From the IMG/VR virus record IMGVR_UViG_3300024264_000011, positions 43,376 to 107,375 of that record: DNA of 64,000 nucleotides. One strand, written 5' to 3'. Below, one piece after another: positions 1 through 7,241 of the stretch. Origin of the DNA: a virus. The position numbers and the translations under genes were made by a program. Each line of letters starts with the position of its first letter. Within the stretch, counting starts at the first letter, position 1. A model generated the notes under the pieces. That model did no database searches, was not told the origin of the DNA, and saw only the letters and a program-made list of their open reading frames with translations.

Positions 1-61
1 GTGTTGTCTTTTCTGTGAGTTTGGCAATATTACGTGCAAGAGCATTTTGTGTCTTAGACAT
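1..61 (-). CDS. Partial hypothetical protein (N-terminus only)
   Basis: An ATG on the minus strand at 61 opens a frame that stays open to the window edge. It gives about 20 residues beginning MSKTQNALARNIAKLTEK. It overlaps the end of the upstream gene by 8 bases, as is usual in this tightly packed train. The rest lies outside the window, so no function can be given. Confidence 0.55.
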   Translation of the reverse strand, partial: MSKTQNALARNIAKLTEKTT

Positions 62-668
62 AAGGACCTTCCTTGATTGCATTCTTATCAAAGACATACT
101 CATCATACATTACATAATCATCCTTATCATAATCACATTGGAATACTGGATCTTGTTTAAACTCTTCCATCTCCTTGTAGAACTCATCTAGATCATCATA
201 CAATCCTTGATAGTATGAATCAAAGTGAACTAATTGATCAACTGGGAAGTGTTGAAGAAATACATTCACTGCATCATTAGAATATGTTGATGAATACCCT
301 TGATAGTCATCATAATACTTTTGAAACTGATCTAATGGTAGATTTTCTGTTGCTGCATCAAAGATATCATCAATGATCCAATTATGATTCTCTTTAAACG
401 TTTGTAGATCAGTTAGATATATGAGAAGATCAGTTTCTTGTTTATCACATGATGCTTCTTCAGCAACTTCTTCAAACTTATTCTCTCCAACATCAGAAAT
501 AATACTATTCACAATCTCATGAAAGATACTGATCTTTTCATATTCTTCAGTGAGATGTTCAAATAGAATTTCATTCTTTTCTGCATCAGACATATGTTCT
601 AATCTATACCATGTTGCAGCGGAGATGAGATCATACTCCTTAGAATCAATTTCAGAAAATACAGTCAT
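54..668 (-). CDS. Hypothetical acidic protein
   Basis: The product is about 204 residues, very rich in Asp, Glu, Tyr and Phe, with no recognised domain, signal peptide or membrane segment. The start is placed at MTVFSEID because GGGAGAA lies just upstream and the ATG overlaps the TGA of the preceding gene, a typical coupling junction. The C-terminal half carries repeated YDD/DEF-type acidic patches. The composition resembles the neighbouring gene at 665-967, so the two may be diverged relatives. Function is unknown. Acidic phage proteins can act as DNA mimics, but nothing specific here supports that. Confidence 0.8.
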   Translation of the reverse strand: MTVFSEIDSKEYDLISAATWYRLEHMSDAEKNEILFEHLTEEYEKISIFHEIVNSIISDVGENKFEEVAEEASCDKQETDLLIYLTDLQTFKENHNWIIDDIFDAATENLPLDQFQKYYDDYQGYSSTYSNDAVNVFLQHFPVDQLVHFDSYYQGLYDDLDEFYKEMEEFKQDPVFQCDYDKDDYVMYDEYVFDKNAIKEGPYV

Positions 669-967
669 GAGTTCTCCCAATAAGGATTAAATACATACTT
701 ACCACAAATAAAGTAATCACATTCAAGTTCTTCTAGATTCACATCATTAATCTCATCAATGATTGCAAGATCAAAACAGTTGGCAAGATCACCAAATGCA
801 GCATCATATGAATCTTCCGCACATATGGTTTTCATATGATCTAAGAATTCATCAATTGTATTCTCATCATATGAATCAACATACCGTTCATACAAATCAA
901 AATAGTAATCAGTCTCAAATGAACATTCTCCATACAAAGAACGATAATGATCTAAAAGTTCAGTCAT
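665..967 (-). CDS. Hypothetical acidic protein
   Basis: This encodes about 100 residues starting MTELLDHYRSLYGE. The ATG overlaps the stop of the upstream small gene, which favours this start over a longer one. The protein is rich in Asp, Glu and aromatic residues and resembles its downstream neighbour in composition. No family is recognised. Confidence 0.75.
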   Translation of the reverse strand: MTELLDHYRSLYGECSFETDYYFDLYERYVDSYDENTIDEFLDHMKTICAEDSYDAAFGDLANCFDLAIIDEINDVNLEELECDYFICGKYVFNPYWENS

Positions 968-1164
968 CAGTGAGTTACCTTGAAACAAACAGAATTGAAT
1001 TTACCTGTGATACCTTCTAATGATACCTTTGTGTGTTGTCGATGAACTTCTACATCAGTGAGAATGTATACTTCATTCAGTATACATGGTGGCCAATCAT
1101 TGTTACCCCACTGTTGTTGTTCCTTGGTACAACCTATAAACTGTACACGATCACCTGGGTTCAT
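967..1164 (-). CDS. Small hypothetical protein, possible SH3-like fold
   Basis: The 65-residue product begins MNPGDRVQFIGCTKEQQQW and continues with a probable second beta hairpin (VYILTDVEV, TKVSLEGITGKF). The opening 'GDRVxFIG' resembles the first strand of small KOW/SH3-like barrels, but this is only a pattern impression. It overlaps both neighbours by a few bases, so it is probably co-translated with them. Confidence 0.7.
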   Translation of the reverse strand: MNPGDRVQFIGCTKEQQQWGNNDWPPCILNEVYILTDVEVHRQHTKVSLEGITGKFNSVCFKVTH

Positions 1165-1342
1165 TTCGATATTCCTCTAATATATCTACGTCGTTTCCAT
1201 ACAGTCCCATGTTCATGTAAACACAATCAAGAAATCTTAAATCATCAATCGATGCACCTAATGTAAACTCATCACAATAACGAATGATTGCTGGTGGAAC
1301 TGGAATTTCTTGGTAATTCATTTCAATAAAAAATGGAATCAT
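1151..1342 (-). CDS. Small hypothetical protein
   Basis: A 63-residue acidic product. The ATG at 1342 overlaps the TGA of the upstream gene (ATGA), which supports this start; an internal Met (MNYQEIP) is a possible alternative. No domain is recognised. It belongs to the coupled small-gene train. Confidence 0.65.
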   Translation of the reverse strand: MIPFFIEMNYQEIPVPPAIIRYCDEFTLGASIDDLRFLDCVYMNMGLYGNDVDILEEYRNEPR

Positions 1343-1497
1343 TTCCCTCCTGTGTCATAGTTGAGTTTGTCATCATCTGATTTTAGATTTGCAATTTTAA
1401 CTCGATTGTGCAATTGATTTAATGCTGCAATCACTTCTGGAGTTTCTTCCCATTCCCAAGTTTCTCCACCTTTCTTAGTAAATTCTTTCTTTGTCAT
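1339..1497 (-). CDS. Small hypothetical protein, paralogue of the gene at 8444-8587
   Basis: The 52-residue product starts MTKKEFTKKGGETWEWEET. The start is chosen because the ATG overlaps the TGA of the upstream gene and because the N-terminus aligns with the protein at 8444-8587 (MTKK..TK.G..EWEET.EV....LH). The shared part is a short W/E-rich motif followed by a probable helix. Function is unknown. Two copies of this family in one phage suggest duplication or independent gain. Confidence 0.75.
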   Translation of the reverse strand: MTKKEFTKKGGETWEWEETPEVIAALNQLHNRVKIANLKSDDDKLNYDTGGK

Positions 1498-1670
1498 TTG
1501 CGACTCTCCTGTAGTATTTGATTGACTTGAGTTTTTTCCTCGAAAGTCATAGCCTTCCAAAGACTATCTATCTTATCATACAATGGTTGTTTATGTCGAG
1601 TGTCTGTCCAGAGTGTAAACCAGATGTCCAAATACTCTTCCACCAATGATACTTTGAGTTTTTCTTGCAT
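1494..1670 (-). CDS. Small hypothetical helical protein
   Basis: A 58-residue protein starting MQEKLKVSLVEEYLDIW. It looks fully helical and is rich in Leu, Trp, Lys and Glu. A longer frame reaches 1727, but its N-terminus (FPYFPSFRPIAP) looks non-coding, so the internal Met is preferred. It overlaps the next gene by ATGA. No family is recognised. Confidence 0.6.
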   Translation of the reverse strand: MQEKLKVSLVEEYLDIWFTLWTDTRHKQPLYDKIDSLWKAMTFEEKTQVNQILQESRK

Positions 1671-1703
1671 TTCTAGAGGTGAGCAGGGTGCAATGGGTCG
1701 GAA

Positions 1704-1738
1704 AGAGGGAAAATATGGAAAAAACACGTCTTCCCTCT
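1704..1738 (-). other. Inverted repeat between genes
   Basis: The arms agagggaa and ttccctct are perfect 8-bp complements separated by 19 bases that include a run of six T on the minus strand. It lies in the 85-base gap between the helicase end and the next small gene. It may be a terminator or an mRNA structure. It is weaker than the textbook terminators elsewhere in the window. Confidence 0.35.
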
Positions 1739-1755
1739 AGTGGTGGACTGGGTTC

Positions 1756-3162
1756 TCAGTACGTCCCGATCCAAGACCGACCCCGTACCACCGATGAACA
1801 GTATTGTTTGGTGAATACTTCTGTTGCACATTTCCACGTAGAAGTATTGGGCAAATAAACATCAAAAGAGTTATTTGCAACCAACTGATTAATTAATGTA
1901 GGGTTATCTTTGATAGACCTTGCATAATCAGTAAGATCATAATCATCAAGTTCAACACCAGGATTTAAACGCACAAGACGACCAAGTTGTTGAAGAAAAC
2001 TGATGATGATTTCTTCACCACTAGAATCACGTTTGATATTACTGCGGAATGACATATAAGATGACAAGTTCTTGATATCCATTCCACATTTACCTTTCTC
2101 AACTGTCAGTAGAAATGTCAGTGGATGTTCTGGATCACGAAGATTTTCTTTGATTTCATCGTCACCATCATCACACACAATACGAGATCCATTGATAGAA
2201 TACATTGCTTTTTCTTCAGCTGACATAATTGCAAGAATAGGTTCATCACGATCAAACCAAGGATTCTGTTCCAGATAGTCTAGAATTTGTTTTTTTGTAT
2301 ATTCAATAGTCCAGGGATTTGCATTTTTACTGTCAATATTTGGAGCACACTGAATCATCATAGTTTGTTTTTTGTTTGCAAGTCCACGACGATTAGTGAA
2401 TTTTGACAGTGCATTTTGCAGTGCAAAAACTGCATCTGACATGTCAAATAACTCACAATTATCTAACCATGCACTCCTACCAATCAAGAGTTCCTTTGGA
2501 CAAAATTGATTTACAATACAGAACTCCATACCAGGAGCTGGGTTAATCTTATTCAGATGTTCTGCATTGGGTGTTGCAGTGATACCAAAAATCTTTGATG
2601 TAATTTTAGATACATTCATACACCACTTAAACAAGACTGCATTATAGTCCGATGGAGTGTTACCAGTTACATTCTTGTAATTCTCAAAACAGGAAACAGT
2701 CCACAAATGTGCTTCGTCAATGATCACTGCACAATCTGTATTGGTTTTAACCAACCATTCACCAAACTCTTTTCCTGCAGTTCCACCAGACAGAGAAGCA
2801 TGATTAATTGTCAAAAGAACTGGAATACCTTTGTTGATTTCTTTTTTTACTTTTGCAAACAAACGTTTGTTGTTTTTATGTCCACGAGTGCTTTCAAATT
2901 TTGCACCACACTCGAATGCAATATCTTCAAACAGATCATCCTCACGAACAGAATCTTCTGGTACTGAGTATATGGTTAACTTAGTTTTTTTGTTACGAAT
3001 AAGTTCAGGAATCCAATCATATACACAAGAGTGAGTTTTACCCTGACCAGTCACACCAGTGAAGATGTGCATTTTATTCCTGAGAGTATCAAAATTATTA
3101 CGATCTACTAGTTCCATGAAAGGATTAACTAGGTAGTCAATGCGTGGATCAGTCATGGACAT
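1756..3162 (-). CDS. SF2 DEAD/DEAH-type helicase or translocase
   Basis: This 468-residue protein has the hallmarks of a superfamily 2 ATPase. Walker A is GVTGQGKTHS at residues 36-45, the DEAH box is at 149-152, motif III is TAT at 195-197, and motif VI is QQLGRLVR at 391-398. These motifs span two RecA-like lobes. No nuclease, methylase or accessory DNA-binding domain is obvious. It lies directly downstream of a second SF2 gene (3237-4475) but has its own promoter at 3181-3209. It is not clearly UvsW, whose usual length is about 500 residues and whose N-terminal domain I do not see. A role in recombination, replication restart or RNA unwinding is possible but inferred. Confidence 0.85.
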   Translation of the reverse strand: MSMTDPRIDYLVNPFMELVDRNNFDTLRNKMHIFTGVTGQGKTHSCVYDWIPELIRNKKTKLTIYSVPEDSVREDDLFEDIAFECGAKFESTRGHKNNKRLFAKVKKEINKGIPVLLTINHASLSGGTAGKEFGEWLVKTNTDCAVIIDEAHLWTVSCFENYKNVTGNTPSDYNAVLFKWCMNVSKITSKIFGITATPNAEHLNKINPAPGMEFCIVNQFCPKELLIGRSAWLDNCELFDMSDAVFALQNALSKFTNRRGLANKKQTMMIQCAPNIDSKNANPWTIEYTKKQILDYLEQNPWFDRDEPILAIMSAEEKAMYSINGSRIVCDDGDDEIKENLRDPEHPLTFLLTVEKGKCGMDIKNLSSYMSFRSNIKRDSSGEEIIISFLQQLGRLVRLNPGVELDDYDLTDYARSIKDNPTLINQLVANNSFDVYLPNTSTWKCATEVFTKQYCSSVVRGRSWIGTY

Positions 3163-3180
3163 TTGATTGATTACTTGGCT

Positions 3181-3209
3181 AATATACAGGTTATGGGGTC
3201 GGAAGTCAA
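3181..3209 (-). promoter_or_regulatory. Sigma70-type promoter for the first SF2 helicase gene
   Basis: On the minus strand, TTGACT (3204-3209) and TATATT (3181-3186) are separated by exactly 17 bases. The -10 continues as TATATTAGCCA, a string shared with promoters at 4499, 5661 and 7197. The start codon of the helicase gene lies about 20 bases downstream. Confidence 0.8.
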
Positions 3210-3236
3210 GGGGTTGTGACCAGTTCGTAAACTGGA

Positions 3237-4475
3237 CTAAGCAAATACCTCAACCGACTTACCTTCCTTAAAAATAGAGTCAACAACATACTGGAGACGT
3301 TTTGCAACAGCACCACCATGATTCTTATGAACTGGGACAGTCACAAACCCAGTAGATTTGCGATAGAGTTGACACTGACCTGCAGGAATCTTACCGGATT
3401 GAATATCTTTGATATCGTCAATATGCAGACGGATAACACGACCGATAGTCTGTGCCATCTCAATCAATGGAAGATTACGCAGCAAAATGCAGTGAGTCAA
3501 ACCAGGTACGTTGATACCCTCAGACAGAATGGAATAGTGAAACAACAGGAATTTCTTGTTGTCATCTTTACCATAACGAGTCAGAGTGTCAAAGAATACC
3601 TCACGACTCACTTTTGTTTTGTTGACATATGCACCGTGTTTAGAGGTGATATGCATGATCTCAAAACCACGTTCTGTGAGTTGTTGAATCACATCAGATT
3701 GTGTCAACATGTTCCACAGAACGCGAGTCGATGGTGCAGCAACTAATACTTTGGATGCATTAGTTTCATCAAGTGTGTCAAGAATACTCAGGACAGTTTC
3801 ACTATCAACCTGTGCAGCAGTATCCTTCTGACGTACAATGTCAGTCTCGTGAGTATGAATAGTGGGAGGAATGATCGAACCAGACTCAATCAGTTCTTGT
3901 GCAGGTACTTTTTCAATCACATCTCCGTACACAAAAGTATTATTCATACCGTTTGCATGTGGGTCGCGATTGTTACGCGGAGTCGCAGTGAAGTAATACG
4001 AACGACGCGCAATCATGGACGCAGATGCAACAGACTTGAAGAAATCTCTGCGGGTAGAGTTATGTGCTTCATCACAATACATCACGTCAATGTCAATACC
4101 TGCACTCACAACCTTGTTCAAAGAGTTGTAAGTAGTGAAGATGATGCAGGACTCAGATGCAGCACGCGCAACGTTGTTGAACATTGCGATCTTGTCAGAT
4201 TTGGTGGAAGAGAAATACTCAGTCTCACCACTGTGAACATGACAAACATGCACCCATGTGCGAGAGATTTGTTCCATGAACTCACTGCAAAGTTGGTTTG
4301 CAAGGAGAATACGTGGAGAAACAACTACGATGGTCTTAGGACCACTCTTAAGAGCGTTGATTGCATCAACAATCATGCACAGAGTCTTACCACCACCAGT
4401 AGGAACAAAGATGCGACCTTTGTTGAATTCCTGCATCTTGTTAGTGATGCGGGTTTGGTGGGAACGAAGAATCAT
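3237..4475 (-). CDS. SF2 DEAD/DEAH-type helicase
   Basis: A 412-residue superfamily 2 ATPase. Walker A is PTGGGKT at residues 25-31, the DEAH box is at 135-138, TAT is at 163-165, and the arginine-finger motif VI is QTIGRVIR at 342-349. The N-terminus begins almost at the Q-motif region (RSHQTRI), so it is a minimal two-lobe helicase resembling the Res subunit or UvsW core. It has its own promoter at 4499-4527. Having two adjacent, clearly different SF2 helicases, each with a promoter, is notable. It may be a trimmed UvsW relative; I cannot decide without alignment. Confidence 0.88.
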   Translation of the reverse strand: MILRSHQTRITNKMQEFNKGRIFVPTGGGKTLCMIVDAINALKSGPKTIVVVSPRILLANQLCSEFMEQISRTWVHVCHVHSGETEYFSSTKSDKIAMFNNVARAASESCIIFTTYNSLNKVVSAGIDIDVMYCDEAHNSTRRDFFKSVASASMIARRSYYFTATPRNNRDPHANGMNNTFVYGDVIEKVPAQELIESGSIIPPTIHTHETDIVRQKDTAAQVDSETVLSILDTLDETNASKVLVAAPSTRVLWNMLTQSDVIQQLTERGFEIMHITSKHGAYVNKTKVSREVFFDTLTRYGKDDNKKFLLFHYSILSEGINVPGLTHCILLRNLPLIEMAQTIGRVIRLHIDDIKDIQSGKIPAGQCQLYRKSTGFVTVPVHKNHGGAVAKRLQYVVDSIFKEGKSVEVFA

Positions 4476-4498
4476 GCAGTACGTCTCTCAATGTGGCT

Positions 4499-4527
4499 AA
4501 TATACGCGAAAACCCCCTTGGGGTCAA
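4499..4527 (-). promoter_or_regulatory. Sigma70-type promoter for the second SF2 helicase gene
   Basis: TTGACC (4522-4527) and TATATT (4499-4504) on the minus strand are 17 bases apart. The -10 is followed by AGCCA as in the sister promoters. The -35 lies inside the hairpin at 4509-4532. The leader contains GAGAGAC before the ATG at 4475. Confidence 0.85.
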
Positions 4528-4532
4528 GGGGG
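4509..4532 (-). terminator. Terminator-like hairpin overlapping a promoter
   Basis: A perfect 8-bp stem (cccccttg / caaggggg) with a 4-base loop is followed on the minus strand by TTTT. It would end transcription from the small genes at 4553-5638. The -35 of the next promoter sits in its loop and 3' arm, so the end of one unit and the start of the next are fused. Confidence 0.65.
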
Positions 4533-4552
4533 CGAACGATCAGTCTCTCTTA

Positions 4553-4795
4553 TCAGTCTACTTGTTCTGTATTAGATATTCTTTCCAACCACAAAAAGGC
4601 ATAGTCGTCTCCTTCTTTTGCTGTTCCCCATTCTTTATACTCTTGCACCAAAGCGTATATGTCTCTCCACTTATTTTGTCTTTCTAGTTTGCACATCCGT
4701 TCTTCAACTATTTCTAGTTGAGTGTCAATGATTTCCTCTGCATTTGTATCAATGTCTTCAAACAGGATGAAGAACTTACTCAGTTGGTCACTCAT
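4553..4795 (-). CDS. Small hypothetical helical protein
   Basis: The 80-residue product starts MSDQLSKFFILFEDIDTN and is probably helical and acidic. It overlaps the upstream membrane-protein gene by ATGA. Function is unknown; it is the last gene before the terminator-promoter hairpin. Confidence 0.75.
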   Translation of the reverse strand: MSDQLSKFFILFEDIDTNAEEIIDTQLEIVEERMCKLERQNKWRDIYALVQEYKEWGTAKEGDDYAFLWLERISNTEQVD

Positions 4796-5112
4796 TTTAG
4801 TTTCTTGAAGAATTTATAAGCACAGTATACTGCGCCGCCTACCAGAAGGAAAGGCCAGAAAGTTACAACCAGTAAAATTGTACCTCCTAGGACAATCCAG
4901 AAGAAAGTTACATCACTTGTGTTGTTTGAAACAAAGTTTACAGCGTTAGAAGCACCAGATCGGAATGAATCACTCACAGATCTGGTAGAAAGAACTTTGC
5001 CAGCATATTGTGCTGAACCTTGTTCACGTGCTTCTTTGTGAGTGATACAATCATCTACAGGTTTCCAACTAAGTCTACCTGAAGGTGTCCTAACTAATAC
5101 TTCAAATGCCAT
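4792..5112 (-). CDS. Small membrane protein
   Basis: A 106-residue protein. The N-terminal half is soluble and begins MAFEVLVRTPSGRLSW. The C-terminal part has two hydrophobic stretches at about residues 70-86 (FFWIVLGGTILLVVTF) and 88-100, ending in a basic KFFKKLK tail. This suggests a hairpin in the host inner membrane with the N-domain in the cytoplasm. It overlaps both neighbours by a few bases. No family is recognised. Confidence 0.8.
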   Translation of the reverse strand: MAFEVLVRTPSGRLSWKPVDDCITHKEAREQGSAQYAGKVLSTRSVSDSFRSGASNAVNFVSNNTSDVTFFWIVLGGTILLVVTFWPFLLVGGAVYCAYKFFKKLK

Positions 5113-5354
5113 TAAAGTGTGCCTGCGTTGTTGATGAACTCTTTAGCGTCACTTACAGTATTGAAATTCCCAACAAACTGATACTCAGGTCCGCTGTCTG
5201 TTTCAATAACTTTTTTGATCGAGAAACCACCGTTCTCTTTATCTTCGTAGATAGCACCGATGATTTCACCATTGTTGTAGACGACCTCATTGTAAAGAAC
5301 AAACTTGAGATTGCGGTGGTATTTAATACCAGTAGTGTCTTCGATGTGCATCAT
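5112..5354 (-). CDS. Small hypothetical protein
   Basis: About 80 residues, alternating beta strands then a C-terminal helix (TVSDAKEFINNA). The ATG at 5354 follows the stop of the upstream gene closely, and its own stop overlaps the next ATG. No family is recognised. Confidence 0.75.
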   Translation of the reverse strand: MMHIEDTTGIKYHRNLKFVLYNEVVYNNGEIIGAIYEDKENGGFSIKKVIETDSGPEYQFVGNFNTVSDAKEFINNAGTL

Positions 5355-5356
5355 AA

Positions 5357-5638
5357 TCAAACGAATTGAAGATCGGGAACGTTAGTTACAGAGAAGTTAT
5401 TGAGTTGTTTAGGATTCTGTCCCACGGATACGTTAGGGGGCAAGATGCTGAATTGATCATACAGAACCCAGTCATCTTCATGTTCTGCAATAACAGCAAA
5501 ACCGAAAACTCCTGCGGTTGGCAACATGTAAAGACCATGTTTTTCTGCCTGTTTGAGTGATGCAAACCCACGAGCAGTGATGGTCCAGGTGATACCTGAC
5601 TGATCACCACCGAAGTAAGCGCAGATGAAGTCGGTCAT
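5357..5638 (-). CDS. Small hypothetical protein
   Basis: A 93-residue product starting MTDFICAYFGGDQSGITW. The start is fixed by GAGAGGAAC six bases upstream. An upstream Met would overlap the transcription start expected from the -10 at 5661, so it is rejected. It is mixed alpha/beta with no recognised domain, and is the first gene of the 4553-5638 unit. Confidence 0.75.
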   Translation of the reverse strand: MTDFICAYFGGDQSGITWTITARGFASLKQAEKHGLYMLPTAGVFGFAVIAEHEDDWVLYDQFSILPPNVSVGQNPKQLNNFSVTNVPDLQFV

Positions 5639-5660
5639 TCGTGTTCCTCTCAACATGGCT

Positions 5661-5666
5661 AATATA
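5661..5666 (-). promoter_or_regulatory. -10 element, TATATTAGCCATG type
   Basis: The minus strand reads TATATTAGCCATGTTGAGAG, matching the -10 and leader of the promoters at 3181, 4499 and 7197. No good -35 hexamer lies 17 bases upstream, so it may be a weak or activator-dependent promoter. Confidence 0.55.
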
Positions 5667-5713
5667 CACCAGATCAGGGTCTGATGGGGAGATGGTGGAC
5701 ACTTCCCTGACTG

Positions 5714-5881
5714 TCACCAGATCTCAGTCCATCGTTTGTGGTTTGATTTGCTGATTCTACCTTGATTAAGCATGTTATCACACACTCTCACGAACACTTG
5801 AAACTTTTCCTCGCGAGTGAGAGTATCTGCACCGTCACATTTTGACATGACGTTGATCATTTGTGTTTTGGAAGTAATCAT
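5714..5881 (-). CDS. Small hypothetical protein
   Basis: A 55-residue product starting MITSKTQMINVMSKCDGADT and ending in KRWTEIW. It has a basic, helical C-terminal half. It resembles small conserved cyanophage proteins in length and composition, but I cannot name a family. Confidence 0.7.
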   Translation of the reverse strand: MITSKTQMINVMSKCDGADTLTREEKFQVFVRVCDNMLNQGRISKSNHKRWTEIW

Positions 5882-5908
5882 CAGTCGAGAACAGAAATTA
5901 GCTAATAA

Positions 5909-6061
5909 TTAACCTCCAAACATGTCGTCGAATAGTTGTTGTCCAGAACGCTCATCATTTTCGTATTTCTTTGCATATTGCGCCATGCGTTCTAGTGCTT
6001 CATCGCGAGAGATTGACTCGGGGAAGAAATACTCACGGCCTGATGGAGTTGTGTAGCGCAT
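5909..6061 (-). CDS. Small hypothetical protein
   Basis: A 50-residue product starting MRYTTPSGREYFFPESIS, ending in an acidic helical tail (LFDDMFGG). AAGGGAA lies about ten bases upstream of the ATG. An in-frame extension to 6199 gives a Thr/Arg-rich N-terminus that looks like an out-of-frame shadow of the small gene at 6090-6239, so the shorter start is chosen. Confidence 0.65.
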   Translation of the reverse strand: MRYTTPSGREYFFPESISRDEALERMAQYAKKYENDERSGQQLFDDMFGG

Positions 6062-6089
6062 TGGGTTTGTTCCCTTGAGTACCTTGTAA

Positions 6090-6239
6090 TTATAAACCCT
6101 CCGACAACTCGCCGAGGGCCTCCTGTAGACAGTTCTGCAAGTGGTTGTAGAGACCACTGTCGTCAACGTCGTGATGGGCAGCAAGGTTTCTGGTGTCATT
6201 TAATGAAATGATGTGGATTATTTTTATTATGTAGTGCAT
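6090..6239 (-). CDS. Small hypothetical protein overlapping the hydroxylase gene end
   Basis: This frame encodes 49 residues from an ATG inside the end of the upstream gene. Its C-terminal 36 residues (starting NDTRNLAAHHDVDDSGLYN) have the acidic, helical look of a real small protein. The first 13 residues are an unlikely Ile-rich stretch, so the true start may be non-canonical, or the original start may have been lost when the upstream gene was inserted. Confidence 0.45.
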   Translation of the reverse strand: MHYIIKIIHIISLNDTRNLAAHHDVDDSGLYNHLQNCLQEALGELSEGL

Positions 6240-6747
6240 CAAACATGAGTGAAATGCCTACGGTATTACCAACATTTACAATACCATATGGTAAATGATG
6301 ATTGAACCAATATAACACACCAGGATCCAAACGGAGTAAGTTCCCACCAATAAGCATATGGTAGGTTGACTGTAATGGCAAAAAATATCTATCTCTCGTC
6401 TTATAATAATTACCGTCATCAACGTTTGGTTTGACAACAGCACCTGGGTTCATCTTAATAAAACCAGTTCTACATGGTTTTTTTACTTTTATATCTCTAA
6501 AGAAGTCTTTTACTTCACTATATTTTTCTAAAAACTCGGTACTTACTTGTTTGTCATTATCTTTTACATTACAACTAAATGAGTTTTTAACAGTAATTAA
6601 GGGTACAATTTTAGTTTGTTCTAAATTGTGCCCAAATATAATACGATCTTGATCATTCATATAGTTCCAATCTTTCCAGTTATCATATAACTTAGAAACG
6701 AAAGGACTTACATCAATATTATTTTTTACTACTACTATACTATTCAT
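6196..6747 (-). CDS. Aspartyl/asparaginyl beta-hydroxylase-like protein with altered metal site
   Basis: The 183-residue product resembles the small 2-oxoglutarate-dependent Asp/Asn beta-hydroxylase-like proteins common in marine phages. The core runs from about residue 95 to 172: IKMNPGA, then a DDG..Y motif, an RY..PLQ strand, and LDPGVLYWFNHHLPYGIVN near 140-158. In active members the metal site is HxD...H. Here the first His is Asn108 (NVD), while Asp110 and a distal His (150/151) remain. Activity is therefore uncertain. It lies alone among small unknown genes and is rich in A/T. Confidence 0.6.
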   Translation of the reverse strand: MNSIVVVKNNIDVSPFVSKLYDNWKDWNYMNDQDRIIFGHNLEQTKIVPLITVKNSFSCNVKDNDKQVSTEFLEKYSEVKDFFRDIKVKKPCRTGFIKMNPGAVVKPNVDDGNYYKTRDRYFLPLQSTYHMLIGGNLLRLDPGVLYWFNHHLPYGIVNVGNTVGISLMFDALHNKNNPHHFIK

Positions 6748-6752
6748 TTGTG

Positions 6753-6914
6753 TTACGATGTCATAATTTTTTCGTAAAGTGAATCAAACATCTCTTTGTC
6801 GTAATTAGTGCGACCACCAGCAATTCCATGCTCCCACACATCCATCATAATTTCTTGCAACAAAACTATTTCCTCGTAAGAAAGATTTTCAATAGAAAGA
6901 TTGTTAATTGACAT
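6753..6914 (-). CDS. Small hypothetical protein
   Basis: A 53-residue product starting MSINNLSIENLSYEEIVLLQ. It is helical and acidic. It fits tightly between its neighbours, with its start three bases after the preceding stop. No family is recognised. Confidence 0.7.
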   Translation of the reverse strand: MSINNLSIENLSYEEIVLLQEIMMDVWEHGIAGGRTNYDKEMFDSLYEKIMTS

Positions 6915-6916
6915 AA

Positions 6917-7168
6917 TTAGCATGAACAAGCGAGGGCAGAGTTAAAAAATTGTGGATCTGTGTGAATGTCGGTCACTTCGTAACCATAACCATAAACACG
7001 GGAATCAATCTCACGTTGCATATCTTTTTTGTTGATGTAACGCATGGATTGTTTATCTTTCATGAAAGTAACAATTTTGAGCATGTGACGGTTGTTGGTA
7101 GTTCCATCAGCATATTTGACGGGATAGAAATCAACAACCATGGAAGAATCTTTAGATGTGAGTTGCAT
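6917..7168 (-). CDS. Small hypothetical protein
   Basis: An 83-residue protein starting MQLTSKDSSMVVDFYPVKY, probably beta-rich at the start with a helical middle. The -10 at 7197-7202 implies transcription begins near 7190, so an upstream Met at 7192 is unlikely and this start is used. AAGAGAAAC in the leader could bind ribosomes. It is the first gene of its unit. Confidence 0.72.
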   Translation of the reverse strand: MQLTSKDSSMVVDFYPVKYADGTTNNRHMLKIVTFMKDKQSMRYINKKDMQREIDSRVYGYGYEVTDIHTDPQFFNSALACSC

Positions 7169-7196
7169 CGTTTGGGGTGTTTCTCTTAACATGGCT

Positions 7197-7225
7197 AATA
7201 TACATCACATGAGAGGGGTCTACAA
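7197..7225 (-). promoter_or_regulatory. Sigma70-type promoter
   Basis: TTGTAG (7220-7225) and TATATT (7197-7202) on the minus strand are 17 bases apart, with the shared TATATTAGCCATG extension. It drives the gene at 6917-7168 and probably those beyond. Confidence 0.7.
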
Positions 7226-7241
7226 GCGTCTGTGGGACACT

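Noticed and set aside
3849-4604. Plus-strand open frame of 251 codons opposite the second helicase
   Set aside because: The minus strand has clear helicase motifs in order. The plus frame has no recognisable domain and is rich in Arg, Cys and His, as expected for a shadow.
6062-6199. N-terminal extension of the gene at 5909-6061
   Set aside because: Thr/Arg-rich translation looks like the wrong frame of the small gene at 6090-6239, and a ribosome site precedes the internal Met.
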